Origin: Mycobacterium conspicuum
GTDB lineage: Bacteria > Actinomycetota > Actinomycetes > Mycobacteriales > Mycobacteriaceae
Assembly (NCBI RefSeq): GCF_010730195.1
Contig: NZ_AP022613.1
Location: 1,240,001-1,304,000 of the forward strand
Direction: 5' to 3'
DNA length: 64,000 bases
In this document: positions 52,560 to 61,671 of the stretch, in pieces
Layout: every line of letters starts with the position of its first letter
Numbering within the stretch: the first letter of the stretch is position 1
Notes under the pieces: model-generated
Database searches by the model: none
What the model was told of the DNA's origin: nothing
The model's input: the letters and a program-made list of their open reading frames with translations, nothing else
Translations under genes and position numbers: made by a program

Positions 52560-53091
52560 TGATTCTGATGCCCGGTGTGACGGCCAGGATTTGGGGACCC
52601 TCCGTGGCCATGCTGGCCGACGCGATTGGCGTGACGCTCGACGGCATCGACGAGGCGCATCGCCTCATCCACGCCAAAGAGGACGTCGAGATCGCTTCGG
52701 GGCGCATCGCCAAGGGGACCGTGTCAGGCATGTCGTTCAAAATCAGGGGAATGGTCGACGGCGAGGCACGCGTCGTGATCGAGCACATCACCAAATTACG
52801 TCGTGAGGACTTTCCTTTCCCGAGCACGGCTTTGACGATTGTTACCGGGTGGTGATCGACGGTGAGCCCAACATCAGGGTCGACATGTCGCTCACCTCGG
52901 ACTTCGGCGACAGCACCCACGCCGGCTACGTCGTCGCTGTCACGCAGGTCACCACCGCCATTCCCGCGGTCTGCGCGGCGCCTGCCGGGGTACTGACCTA
53001 CCTGGATCTTCCGCCGCACGGTGCGCGGCCTGCTCTGACGGCTGCCGACATGCGCACCGCCCGATTCAGGCGAACGACCCTGCGGCGCTGA
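52560..53091 (+). pseudogene. truncated, frameshifted DapB-like dehydrogenase
   Basis: The frame up to 52855 encodes WGPSVAMLADAIGVTLDGID, GRIAKGTVSGMSFKIRGMVD and ARVVIEHITKLRRED, and the frame one step over (from about 52835) continues YRVVIDGEPNIRVDMSLTSD and PAVCAAPAGVLTYLDLP. Together they match the C-terminal half of the intact gene at 53066-54175 (LADALGVTLDDL, IGKGTVAGYRFELLGIVG, CAAPSGVCSFLDLP). The N-terminal NAD-binding half is missing. It is a diverged paralogue, not a recent duplicate, and overlaps the convergent intact gene by 26 bp. Confidence 0.8.
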
Positions 53092-54175
53092 TTGTGGGCA
53101 GATCCAGAAACGAGCAGACGCCCGACGGAGCGGCACACACGATGGGGATCGAGTTCACGACGCGCGCCGCCGTGGCCACGCAACCCGCCGTGGTCGGGTC
53201 GTCCTCGTCGAAGATGACTTCCGCGGTGAACGATGGCGTGCCCTCGACCATCACCCGGAAGCCGCCGGAACCGATCGACGGCCACTGTGGCGCCACGTCC
53301 CGATGGATCCGGGTGATGTGTTCGACGGCGATCCTGGTCTCCGCGCCGACGATGCCGAGTAGCTCGAAGCGGTATCCGGCGACGGTGCCCTTCCCGATCG
53401 GTCCCATGGGGACCTCGAAGTCCTCGTCGGCGGCGGCGAGGTCGACCACGGCCGTCAGGTCGTCGAGTGTCACGCCGAGGGCGTCGGCGAGCAGGAGCAC
53501 CGGGCCGCCCATGCCAGCGGCGAGGATGTGTTCGGCGAACGCGTCGCCATAGCTCGGGTCACAGGGCGCCCCCCAGATCCCGCCGTGCGAGACGTGGTAG
53601 TTGGGCTGGTCATACGTCGCGTAGCTGAGGCACTCCTGGGCGCGGATCGACCTGATGCCGCGGGAGATGCTGCTCAAGCTGAGCGCCAGCGCATCGCACA
53701 TGAAGCCCGGTTCGATGCCGGTGCCGAAGAACGTGGTCCCCCCGGATTCGGCCGCCAGGCGCAGGCGTTCGTAGACGTCGTCGCCGAACGCCCGCGGGTT
53801 GGTCAGCCCGGAGATGCCGGTAGCCACGACGTTCTTGCCGCTGGCCAGGAGTCGGCACATCGTGTCGACGCTTTCCCACCCGTCGGTGCCGGCCTCCTTG
53901 GGAGACCCGGAGGGCTCCGCAGCCATGTACACGACGCAGTCGGCGTCCAGGGCGACGAGATCATCGATGTCATGGGTGGCGCGCGGGCCACCGGTCACCA
54001 ACCGGGCCAGCTCGCCGGCGGTGCGCCCCACATTCTGCTCCCGTTTCACCCATACCCCGACGACGTCAAAAGCCGTGTCCTGGAGCAGGAAGCGCAGCGT
54101 GTGCGCCCCGGTGTTGCCGGTACCCCATTGGATCACTCGATAGGGCAAGGCGGGAGCGCCTTGTCGACTGGTCAC
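53066..54175 (-). CDS. DapB-like NAD(P)-dependent dehydrogenase (2,4-diaminopentanoate dehydrogenase type)
   Basis: Oxidoreductase of 369 residues. The Rossmann N-terminus is YRVIQWGTGNTGAHTLRFLL, followed by VVGVWVKREQNVGRTAGELA, ATGISGLTNPRAF, and the C-terminal domain with ADALGVTLDDL and VCAAPSGVCSFLDLP. This DapB-fold family is abundant in mycobacteria; members other than 2,4-diaminopentanoate dehydrogenase lack known substrates. GTG start overlaps the SDR stop (GTGA), so the two are one operon. An amine or ketone substrate is a guess from the family. Confidence 0.85.
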   Translation of the reverse strand: MTSRQGAPALPYRVIQWGTGNTGAHTLRFLLQDTAFDVVGVWVKREQNVGRTAGELARLVTGGPRATHDIDDLVALDADCVVYMAAEPSGSPKEAGTDGWESVDTMCRLLASGKNVVATGISGLTNPRAFGDDVYERLRLAAESGGTTFFGTGIEPGFMCDALALSLSSISRGIRSIRAQECLSYATYDQPNYHVSHGGIWGAPCDPSYGDAFAEHILAAGMGGPVLLLADALGVTLDDLTAVVDLAAADEDFEVPMGPIGKGTVAGYRFELLGIVGAETRIAVEHITRIHRDVAPQWPSIGSGGFRVMVEGTPSFTAEVIFDEDDPTTAGCVATAARVVNSIPIVCAAPSGVCSFLDLPTISAAGSFA

Positions 54176-55014
54176 GATCCGCTGGCGCTGCTGTCCGAGG
54201 TGTCGAACAACTTGGTCAGGTCGAGCTGGCCGGACTGCACGGCGCCGAAGAATCCGCCGTCGGTGACAAGTGCCTCGCCGTTGATGTAGCTCGAGCGGGG
54301 GCTGTTGAGGAAGATCAGCGGCCACGCCTGTTCCTCGGCGGTTGAGCGCCGCCGGATCGGGCCGACGAAGGCGTCGATGATGTTCTGTCCCGCGAACTCC
54401 ACGAAGTGGGGCAGCATGGCGGTGTCCGTCGGTCCGGGGTTGATGCAGTTGAGCCGGACGCCATCGGTGATCAGCGTGGCCGCCCGCGACGCGACCCAGG
54501 CGTTGATCGCCTTCTTCGAAAACGGGTACGCGCCGACCGCCCCGATGTCGTCATGGGCCTCACACCATCGCTTGCCCTCGTCGAATCCGTCGGTGGACAC
54601 CAGTTCCATCAGCTGCTCGAGCTCCAGCTGCCAGCCCATGGCGGCGTTGGATGCGACCACCGCGATCGCTCCGCCGGCGGGAATCTTGGGCAGGATCAGG
54701 TTCACCAGGTGCCGGGCGCCCACGAAGTTGACCAGCATCACGTCCAGACCGGAAAACGGCGGCCCCGGTAGGCCCGCGCAGCCGAAATAGGCGTGGACCG
54801 GCCCGTCGATGGACTCGGCGGCCCGCTCGATGGATGCGCGGTCGCGCAGGTCCGCTTCGAGCACCCGGTCGACCGGAACCGCGGTGGGGCGGACGTCGAG
54901 CGGGGTGACCCGAGCCCCCAGCTTGGTCAGGATCGTCGCCGTCGCTGCGCCCATTCCGGACGCGGCACCGGTGACCACCACGTGGCGCCCCGCATATCCC
55001 AGTACGTCTTCCAT
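54172..55014 (-). CDS. short-chain dehydrogenase/reductase
   Basis: SDR of 280 residues. Start at 55014 (MEDVLGYAGRHVVVTGAASG) has GGAGGA six bases before it. The cofactor loop is TGAASGMGAA, NNAG is replaced by GCAG, the Ser region is VASNAAMGW, and YPFSKKAINAW holds Tyr and Lys. A long insert near residue 145 (ELMELVSTDGFDEGKRWCEA) matches the 3-alpha-hydroxysteroid dehydrogenase-like subgroup. It leads the SDR/DapB-like operon and is divergent from an aldehyde dehydrogenase. Confidence 0.87.
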   Translation of the reverse strand: MEDVLGYAGRHVVVTGAASGMGAATATILTKLGARVTPLDVRPTAVPVDRVLEADLRDRASIERAAESIDGPVHAYFGCAGLPGPPFSGLDVMLVNFVGARHLVNLILPKIPAGGAIAVVASNAAMGWQLELEQLMELVSTDGFDEGKRWCEAHDDIGAVGAYPFSKKAINAWVASRAATLITDGVRLNCINPGPTDTAMLPHFVEFAGQNIIDAFVGPIRRRSTAEEQAWPLIFLNSPRSSYINGEALVTDGGFFGAVQSGQLDLTKLFDTSDSSASGS

Positions 55015-55184
55015 GCTTCCTCCGACCATGATGTAGCGATGATGCTGTCTGCTATCTGAAGATATAACAGGTGCTGTAAGCGAAACATAACGTCCTCGCT
55101 ATAGGAATAGGCTGCTAGCGTCATCTGACATCTGGACCCACGCGGTGCAGCGGGGTCGAATCTGGGAATTGGAGGTAGTGCGCG

Positions 55185-56714
55185 GTGAGTGACCGGTGGG
55201 ATTACGACGCGGTGTTCATCGACGGCGCCTGGACGGCGGACGACACGGTGGGGGTCATCGAAGTCATCGACCCGGCCACCGAGGAGGTCATCGGCACGGT
55301 TCCCGACGCGGGCCTCAAGGCCACTCACGCCGCGATCGCGGCCGCCCGACGGGCCTTCGACGACGGGCCGTGGCCGCGGACCTCGCCGCGGGAACGCGCC
55401 GTCGTGCTACGCCGATTCGCCGGAATCCTTGATGAGCGCCACGATTTCCTCAAGAAGCTGGTGATGGCCGAGTCGGGGTCGGTCGGCTTTCTCGCCGACA
55501 TCATCCAGGTGCGTGGCGCGATCGACATCGCGCAGTGGATCGCCGAGGCCATGGAACTCGCGGTGCGCTGGACCGAAGTGTCGCCGCCGGCCGGGGGTCC
55601 GACCGGCATGGCCGGGCACGCCGTGGTCCGGGAACCGGTCGGCGTGGTGGCCGCCATTACCCCGTTCAACTTCCCGTTCTTCCTCAACATTGTGAAGGTC
55701 GTGCCGGCGTTGGCGGCCGGCTGCACCGTGGTGCTCAAGCCGCACCAGTGGACGCCGCTGGACGCCTTCGAAATCGCCAAAGCCGCTGAGGATGCCGGCC
55801 TTCCGCCCGGCGTGCTCAACGTGATCGCCGGGGGCCCTGAAGTCGGCGAGGAGATGACCACTCATCCCATGGTCGACATGGTGACTTTCACCGGTTCCAC
55901 CGCGACCGGACGAACGATCATGGCGGCCGCGGCGCCCACGGTCAAACGCCTGCAGCTCGAGCTCGGCGGCAAAAGCGCATCGATCGTCCTCGACGATGTC
56001 CCCGAAGACCACGTCGCCAACATGGGAATCATCAGCTCGATGATCCACGCCGGCCAGGGCTGCGCCATACAGACGAGGCTGTTGCTGCCCGAGCACCTGC
56101 TCGACGCGTACGTCGACGGCGCCAAGAAGTCGGCATTGTCGCTCAAGGTGGGCGATCCCCGGGAGCCCGACACCCTCATCGGCCCGTTGATCCGGGAGCA
56201 GCAGCGAGCCCGAGTGGAGGCGTACGTGCGGTCCGGTCTCGATGAGGGGGCGGAGCTGGTATTCGGGGGCAAGCGTCCCGGGCACCTGACCAAGGGGTTC
56301 TTCTACGAGCCGACGCTGTTCATCAACGCCCGCAATGACATGCGGATTGCTCAGGAGGAAATCTTTGGTCCGGTCCTCACCGTGATCACCTACAAGACCG
56401 AAGAGGAAGCGATTCGCATCGCCAATGACTCGATCTACGGACTTGGGGGCGGCGTCCTCGCCGGCAATACCGCGCGTGGCTTCAACGTCGCCCGTCAGAT
56501 CCGGGCCGGAAATGTTTCGGTGCAGACGGCGGGCTCGCCAACCGTCAACGCCGAGGCGCTGGGCAGCTCCGGTCCTGGCTGGTCGGCCGAACAGCCCAGC
56601 GGGGTGGGCATCACGGGTGTCTTCGGCGGATTCAAGCAGAGCGGCATCGGCAGGGAGTGGGGGCACCACGGGATCGAGGAGTTCACCGAGCTCAAATCCA
56701 TTGCCTGGAGCTGA
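55185..56714 (+). CDS. NAD(P)-dependent aldehyde dehydrogenase
   Basis: Oxidises an aldehyde to the acid, 509 residues, GTG start. Key parts: VVREPVGVVAAITPFNFPFF, the cofactor loop FTGSTATGRTIM, catalytic Glu259 in QLELGGKSAS, nucleophile Cys293 in HAGQGCAIQTR, and QEEIFGPVLTVITY. It is divergent from the SDR gene, and the two could convert an alcohol through aldehyde to acid. An insertion near the end (GSSGPGWSAEQPSGVGITGV) precedes the normal GGFKQSGIGREWG. Confidence 0.92.
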   Translation: MSDRWDYDAVFIDGAWTADDTVGVIEVIDPATEEVIGTVPDAGLKATHAAIAAARRAFDDGPWPRTSPRERAVVLRRFAGILDERHDFLKKLVMAESGSVGFLADIIQVRGAIDIAQWIAEAMELAVRWTEVSPPAGGPTGMAGHAVVREPVGVVAAITPFNFPFFLNIVKVVPALAAGCTVVLKPHQWTPLDAFEIAKAAEDAGLPPGVLNVIAGGPEVGEEMTTHPMVDMVTFTGSTATGRTIMAAAAPTVKRLQLELGGKSASIVLDDVPEDHVANMGIISSMIHAGQGCAIQTRLLLPEHLLDAYVDGAKKSALSLKVGDPREPDTLIGPLIREQQRARVEAYVRSGLDEGAELVFGGKRPGHLTKGFFYEPTLFINARNDMRIAQEEIFGPVLTVITYKTEEEAIRIANDSIYGLGGGVLAGNTARGFNVARQIRAGNVSVQTAGSPTVNAEALGSSGPGWSAEQPSGVGITGVFGGFKQSGIGREWGHHGIEEFTELKSIAWS

Positions 56715-56950
56715 GTGGCAATGACCGTCACACATCCGATCGGCACGCTGGCCTGCCTTTAGCATGTTAACCTCGTACCACGGCACCTAAGCGTTTCGTC
56801 CTCCGAGAACGTGATGCCCGTAACGCAAGAACTCGGTACCCGGCAGCCGACGGCGTGAGGGAGACGAATGAGCGCTCAATTGCATTCATCTGTCTCCGAA
56901 CGGACCTATCGTCTGCCAGTGAACGAGAACAACCTTGTTGAGGGGAGCGC

Positions 56951-57745
56951 ATGACTGAGGACCTGGGCATGCCCGGTGCCTTCACCTATCAACATGACGG
57001 GTTGACGTTGGCCTATGCAGTGGTCGGCGACGGGCCTCAGCCGATGTTGTTCGTCCACGGCGCGACCGCGACCGGCGAATTCGAGTGGGCCGACCTGGCC
57101 GCCGCCATGGGGCCGGACTATCGCTGCATCCTGCCCGATCTACGCGGCCATGGTCGGTCGGAATTCCGGCCGACGGCCATGACGGGGGCCGCGGTCCGCT
57201 CGGACCTGCGCTATCTCATCGACTACCTGGACCTGGGGCCCCCGCACATCGTGGGGTTCTCCTACGGCGCGGAGATCGCCCTGACCCTGGAGCTGGAGAA
57301 CCCGGGAACGGCGCAGTCGTTGATCCTCATTTCTCCCGGGACGGGACGCCCCGACGACTACCGCGCGCCGCGGCTCGAGCATCTACACCGCACGTGGCCC
57401 TTCGCGCTGCGACGCCTGCACGAGGCCGCCCATGGGCTCGAGCACTGGCGCGACCTTGTCACGGCGCTGCATGACGACAGCGTGTCTTGGCCCGAATTGA
57501 GCGATGACACGTTGGCCGGCGTCGCGTGCCCGATTCTGTTGATGGCAGGCGAGCGGGACGAAGCGACGCGTCGGCAGCAGGGTCGGCGGTTCGCGCAAGT
57601 CAATCCGCGAGCCCGCTTCGTCGAGATCGCGGGCGCGGCGCATTCGGCCCACCAGAAGTGCCCAGATACGGTCAGGGGAGTTATCGGTGAATTCCTGGCC
57701 GAAGTCGACCTTGAGAGAGCGGAGCGTCATGGCGCGGTCAACTGA
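56951..57745 (+). CDS. alpha/beta hydrolase
   Basis: Hydrolase of 264 residues. The oxyanion region is LFVHGATATG, the nucleophile elbow GFSYGAE carries Ser104, the acid is probably in LLMAGERDEATR, and the His in GAAHSAHQ. RCILPDLRGHGRSEFRP is the usual strand-turn. Ester, lactone or C-C substrates are all possible. It overlaps a TetR gene by 17 bp, and AGGGGAG lies upstream of its start. The 236-bp upstream gap has nested inverted repeats (TGAGCGCTCA at 56869-56878, GAGAC/GTCTC outside). Confidence 0.88.
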   Translation: MTEDLGMPGAFTYQHDGLTLAYAVVGDGPQPMLFVHGATATGEFEWADLAAAMGPDYRCILPDLRGHGRSEFRPTAMTGAAVRSDLRYLIDYLDLGPPHIVGFSYGAEIALTLELENPGTAQSLILISPGTGRPDDYRAPRLEHLHRTWPFALRRLHEAAHGLEHWRDLVTALHDDSVSWPELSDDTLAGVACPILLMAGERDEATRRQQGRRFAQVNPRARFVEIAGAAHSAHQKCPDTVRGVIGEFLAEVDLERAERHGAVN

Positions 57746-58418
57746 GCTGAAGGCGAAAAAAAATCATGAGCCGGCGGAGGCGCCCGTACCGAGTTGGCAG
57801 AGGGACAGTGTCGATCGGTCGCTGCGCAACGCCCGCGCGCGCGCCCAGGCCCGCAGCGACCGCTTCGTCTCAGCTGCAATAGAACTCCTCGGGGAGCGAG
57901 ACGAAAGCGACTTCACCATCCAGGATGTCGTCGACAAGTCCAACATGTCCCAGCGGACCTTCTACACCTTCTTCGACGGCAAGGACAGCCTGCTGTTGGC
58001 GGTGTACGAGACGATCCTGCGGACCACAGCGATGCCGATGATGCGCGAGCGGTGCGAAGGCATCACCGATCCGGTGCTGCGGCTGCGGACCCTCATGGAG
58101 GCCCTCTCCGAAATCACCGCGATGCCGGCCCGACTGGCGCGCGGGCTCAGCGTCTTGCACCTGCGGCTGGCCGAGTCCCGGCCCAATGACCTGGCCTACG
58201 CCCTGGAACCGCTGCACTCCTTCATCGTTGAGCTGCTCGGAGACGTCGCCGACGCCGGCCTGCTCCGGGACGATGTCCCGCTCGCCAGCCAGGCCGCGCT
58301 ACTTCAGGAACTGCTGCTGGCGACCGCGCACTCCGCGGTCTTGTCCGGCGGGCGGTCGACCAGCGTGGACCACCTCTGGGCGTTTTGCTCGGCGGCGATC
58401 CTGCGCACGACGTCCTGA
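57729..58418 (+). CDS. TetR-family transcriptional regulator
   Basis: Regulator of 229 residues. Start at 57729 (MARSTELKAKKN) follows GAGCG; a longer frame lies within the hydrolase gene. A basic, disordered N-terminus precedes the helix-turn-helix FTIQDVVDKSNMSQRTFYTF then FDGKDSLLLAVYE. The C-terminal ligand domain is helical. In an operon with the hydrolase, so it probably represses this transcript and perhaps the neighbouring catabolic genes. Confidence 0.88.
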   Translation: MARSTELKAKKNHEPAEAPVPSWQRDSVDRSLRNARARAQARSDRFVSAAIELLGERDESDFTIQDVVDKSNMSQRTFYTFFDGKDSLLLAVYETILRTTAMPMMRERCEGITDPVLRLRTLMEALSEITAMPARLARGLSVLHLRLAESRPNDLAYALEPLHSFIVELLGDVADAGLLRDDVPLASQAALLQELLLATAHSAVLSGGRSTSVDHLWAFCSAAILRTTS

Positions 58419-58435
58419 CGCGCGAGGGCGCTCCC

Positions 58436-59659
58436 TCAGGTCACCGCGCCACTGATCTTGAGGTCGATCAGCTCGTCGTCGGACTTGCCGAGAGCCCGCA
58501 GAATGTCGTCGGTGTGCTCGGCGAATTGTGGTGCCCGCGTGAGCTGTACCGGCTTCTCGTCGAACTGGACCGGGTTGGCGACCAGTTCGCGCGCAGTGCC
58601 CTCGCTGTCGAGCACTTCGGAGATCAGGCCGTTGGCCCGTAAATCCGGGTCATGGCCCACTTCCCACGCATCCTGCGCGATGGCCCACTGGCCTTCCATG
58701 CCGGCGAACCGGGAAACCCATTCGGCGAGGGGCCGCGTGGCGAGCACACCCTGCACGACCTCGGCCGCTACCGCCGCGTTGCCCATCAGCGCCTCGGCGG
58801 TGGCGAAGCGCTCGTCGGTGATGAGGTCCTCGCGGTCGATGTGCCGGCAGAACTCGGGCCAGTACCGGCCGGGTTGGAGCATGGCCAGGACGAGCCAACG
58901 GTCGTCGGCGGTCCGGTAATTGCCGACCAGTGGGTTCGTCGGCGCCGAGTTGCCGGGGGCGCGGGGCGCCGGCGGGCCGCCCTCTAACAATGCGAAACCC
59001 ACCGGGAGCGCGTTGGCCCAGGCGCCGACCCCTAGCAGGGATACGTCGACGACAGAAGTCTCACCGGTGCGCTGCCGGGCGAACAGAGCGGCGGCGATAC
59101 CCCCGGCGATGGTCATGCCACCCAGCGAATCACCGTAGGCGCCGGCCGGCATCTTGCACAGGCCGTCGTAGTCCACCGGGGTGGTGCCCACCGCGCTGCC
59201 GGCTCGAGCCCAGAAGGCGGTGCTGTCATACCCGCCTTTTTCGCTGTCGGGCCCGTTGGCGCCGAAAGCCGATCCGCGCACGTAGATGATGTCGGGGTTG
59301 ACGCAGCGGACGTCGTCGAGCTCGATGCCCAGCCGCCGGCGCGCCGCGGGCAGGAAGTTGGTCAGGAACACGTCGCTGGTGCGGATCAGTTCGTGTAGGA
59401 CCTCCATCGCCCCGGGCTGCTCGAGCGCCAGGCCGAGGCTGCGCTTGCCCCGATTGGGGTGTTCCATCAACGGTGCGAAGGATCCGCTGCCGACCGGCAT
59501 GCCCATCAGGGCGCTCAGGCCACGCTGGGCGTCGCCCTTTTCGGCGTGTTCGACCTTGATGACGTCGGCGCCCCAGTCGGCCAAGACCGCACCCGCGGAC
59601 GGGACGAAGGTGAACTGTGCCACCTCCAGTACCCGGACGCCGTCCATCGGTCGGATCAC
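58436..59659 (-). CDS. class III CoA-transferase (CaiB/BaiF)
   Basis: Transfers CoA between acyl donors and an organic acid, 407 residues. Family features: MDGVRVLEVAQFTFVPSAGA, VLADWGADVIKVEHAEKGD, NRGKRSLGLAL, DVFLTNFLPAARRRLGI, YVRGSAFGANGPDSEKGGYD and AGAYGDSLGGMTIAGG with the catalytic Asp177. It would activate the acid made by the nearby dehydrogenases for the beta-oxidation-type genes downstream. Convergent with the TetR gene. Confidence 0.92.
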   Translation of the reverse strand: MIRPMDGVRVLEVAQFTFVPSAGAVLADWGADVIKVEHAEKGDAQRGLSALMGMPVGSGSFAPLMEHPNRGKRSLGLALEQPGAMEVLHELIRTSDVFLTNFLPAARRRLGIELDDVRCVNPDIIYVRGSAFGANGPDSEKGGYDSTAFWARAGSAVGTTPVDYDGLCKMPAGAYGDSLGGMTIAGGIAAALFARQRTGETSVVDVSLLGVGAWANALPVGFALLEGGPPAPRAPGNSAPTNPLVGNYRTADDRWLVLAMLQPGRYWPEFCRHIDREDLITDERFATAEALMGNAAVAAEVVQGVLATRPLAEWVSRFAGMEGQWAIAQDAWEVGHDPDLRANGLISEVLDSEGTARELVANPVQFDEKPVQLTRAPQFAEHTDDILRALGKSDDELIDLKISGAVT

Positions 59660-59719
59660 TATTCCTCCTCTGCAATTTCAATGTTGGCCTGGGAGAAGCT
59701 CATTCGCGTCGGCGCCGGG

Positions 59720-60481
59720 TCAGCTGCTTGCTGGACGGACGTGGATCACGTCCATCATCACTTCGCGCGGCCGGGTGATGACGTCGTGCAGCACGTTGGC
59801 GACGGTCGTCGAGGTGAGGAGGTGGGTGCCACTCATTCGGGTCAGGTAGCCGTCGGCTTCCCAAAGGGGCCAGGCCTTTTCGAGGTCGCCCGGGCCGAAG
59901 TTCTCGTGAATTCCGGTATCTCCGACCGCGCCGAGGATGACCAGGGTCACCCGGATGCCGTCTCGTCGCAGCTCCTTGCTCATGGCTCCGGTGAACCCGT
60001 TGAGGCCGCGCTTGGTGGCGGCGTAGAGGGTCATCATCGGCATGTCGTCGAGGGTGATCTCCGAGGAGATGTTCATGATGTCGCCGCCGCCGGCCGCGCG
60101 CAGCAGCGGAATCGCCGAGCGCGTGGTGTAGATGGGAGCCACCAGGTTGGTGTTGATCGTGACGGCGATGTCTTCGTCGCTGGCTTCCTCGATCAGCCGA
60201 ATCCGGCTAGCCCCTGCGGAGTTGATCAGGACGTCGATGCGGCCGAACTGCGCTGCGATCTGATCGAACGCGGCGTGCACATCGTGGCTGCTGGTGACAT
60301 CGGTGACGATCGGGACGGCGCTGGGCCCGATGATCTCCACGACCTCGTCGAGGAGCAGTTTGCGGCGGGCGAGCAGCACAACCGTCGCGCCATCCTGCGC
60401 GAGCCGAATTGCGGTGGCCCGGCCGACGCCCATCGATGCGCCGGCGACCACGGCGACCCGGCCCCCCATGCTCTGCGACAT
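59720..60481 (-). CDS. short-chain dehydrogenase/reductase
   Basis: SDR of 253 residues. Start at 60481 (MSQSMGGRVAVVAGASMGVG) has GAGGAG upstream. The cofactor loop is AGASMGVGRA, NSAG stands for NNAG, the Ser is in NISSEITL, and LYAATKRG holds Tyr and Lys. The loop after the active site is ILGAVGDTGIHENFG. Same strand as the CoA-transferase (60 bp apart). Probably oxidises or reduces a hydroxyl in the pathway. Confidence 0.88.
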   Translation of the reverse strand: MSQSMGGRVAVVAGASMGVGRATAIRLAQDGATVVLLARRKLLLDEVVEIIGPSAVPIVTDVTSSHDVHAAFDQIAAQFGRIDVLINSAGASRIRLIEEASDEDIAVTINTNLVAPIYTTRSAIPLLRAAGGGDIMNISSEITLDDMPMMTLYAATKRGLNGFTGAMSKELRRDGIRVTLVILGAVGDTGIHENFGPGDLEKAWPLWEADGYLTRMSGTHLLTSTTVANVLHDVITRPREVMMDVIHVRPASS

Positions 60482-60657
60482 CAAGCTCCTCGTGTTTTGC
60501 CAGGCGCGGCCATATCGACATCCGCCATCGTCGTGCGTGCGCAGTGCACTCGTTCCTTGCAATCAATGCACATATCGTTCTACCATGACGCGTACGTGAT
60601 AGTCATCACCTGGTCCCGAGAAGCTCGTGTCCGGTAACAGTGCTGAAGGAGTCGCTT

Positions 60658-61656
60658 GTGGTCACCGGTGTCACCGGCAAAGAAGCGAAGGACTGGGCGT
60701 CAGAACACCTGTGGGGCAACTGCAGCTCGCTCTACACCCCGTTCCGCGGTCTCGACGGCGACGAAATCGACTACGAGGCGCTTCGCGCGTTGGTGCGGCA
60801 CTGCCTGATCGACCTGGATCAGGACGGCATCTGGCTGACCGGCGGAATCGCCGAATTCTGGTCGCTGACCACCGACGAACTCAAAGAAGTAGCCCGGGTT
60901 GCCATCGAGGAGGCCCGACGGATCAAACCCGGCGCGCTGCTGCAGGTGATGTCGAGCACCGACACGGCTAAGCAGGCCGTCGAGCTCACGCTGAACGCCC
61001 AAGAGTTGGGCGCCGACATCTGCTACATTCTGACGCCCTACTTCGAGTGCTCCGGCAAGCCCGGCGTGCTGGAGTACATCCGCTACGTCGCCGACCGCAC
61101 CGACATGCCGCTGGGCTTCTTCAACTCCCACTCGACAGGGCTGGTACTAACCCCCGAGGAATGCGTCGAGCTCTACCACGAAGTTCCGGCACTGTGTGGG
61201 CTCAAGAACGGGCTGCTCGACGCGCAGCACAGTCTGGCGATCCATCAGCTGGCCCCGGAAATGGTCATCTGGGAAGCGGCCGACGAGGCCGGGATCCGGT
61301 TGGGGATACCCCATCCTGGGGCGCTCGGTTCTGCGCTCTACCTTTACGAGAAGCCGGGCGCATTGCTGTTCAGAGAATGGCGAGAACTGCTGGTGCAAGG
61401 CGATTTCGAGCGCGCCGACAGCTTCGCCGCCGAGACCGGCTTGACCGCCATGCGTGAGGCAAGCCGCCGCTATCAGTCGCATCCCGCCCGGCCCGGAATG
61501 TTCACCCACTGGGGAGCCGGATTCAAATTCGGCGCCTCGTTGCTCGGACTGCCCGTCGGCGACCACCCCGCCCGACCCCCGCAGACTGCGTTCCCCGACG
61601 ATCTGAAGCCGCCGATCCGTCAGGCCTACGTCGCCTCTGGGTTCATCGAATCTTAA
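60658..61656 (+). CDS. DapA-family (dihydrodipicolinate synthase-like) lyase or aldolase
   Basis: TIM-barrel Schiff-base enzyme of 332 residues. The GTG at 60658 is preferred over one at 60640 because GAAGGAG lies six bases upstream. Conserved parts: GNCSSLYTPFRGLDGDEIDY, GIWLTGGIAEFWSLTTDELK, ICYILTPYFECSGKPGV with the Tyr, and CGLKNGLLDA with the Schiff-base Lys183. The family includes pyruvate-releasing aldolases and hydratase-aldolases of aromatic breakdown. Given the catabolic context, retro-aldol cleavage is more likely than lysine synthesis. Confidence 0.87.
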   Translation: MVTGVTGKEAKDWASEHLWGNCSSLYTPFRGLDGDEIDYEALRALVRHCLIDLDQDGIWLTGGIAEFWSLTTDELKEVARVAIEEARRIKPGALLQVMSSTDTAKQAVELTLNAQELGADICYILTPYFECSGKPGVLEYIRYVADRTDMPLGFFNSHSTGLVLTPEECVELYHEVPALCGLKNGLLDAQHSLAIHQLAPEMVIWEAADEAGIRLGIPHPGALGSALYLYEKPGALLFREWRELLVQGDFERADSFAAETGLTAMREASRRYQSHPARPGMFTHWGAGFKFGASLLGLPVGDHPARPPQTAFPDDLKPPIRQAYVASGFIES

Positions 61657-61671
61657 GAACGGGCGGCTGTC

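Noticed and set aside
49900..53100. Second copy of the tRNA-Ala 3' end (right attachment site)
   Set aside because: Reading this region on both strands showed no match to GGTTCGAGTCCCC or TTAGCTCCACCA.
60640..60660. GTG at 60640 as start of the DapA-like gene
   Set aside because: It would place the good GAAGGAG site inside the gene; the GTG at 60658 has ideal spacing.
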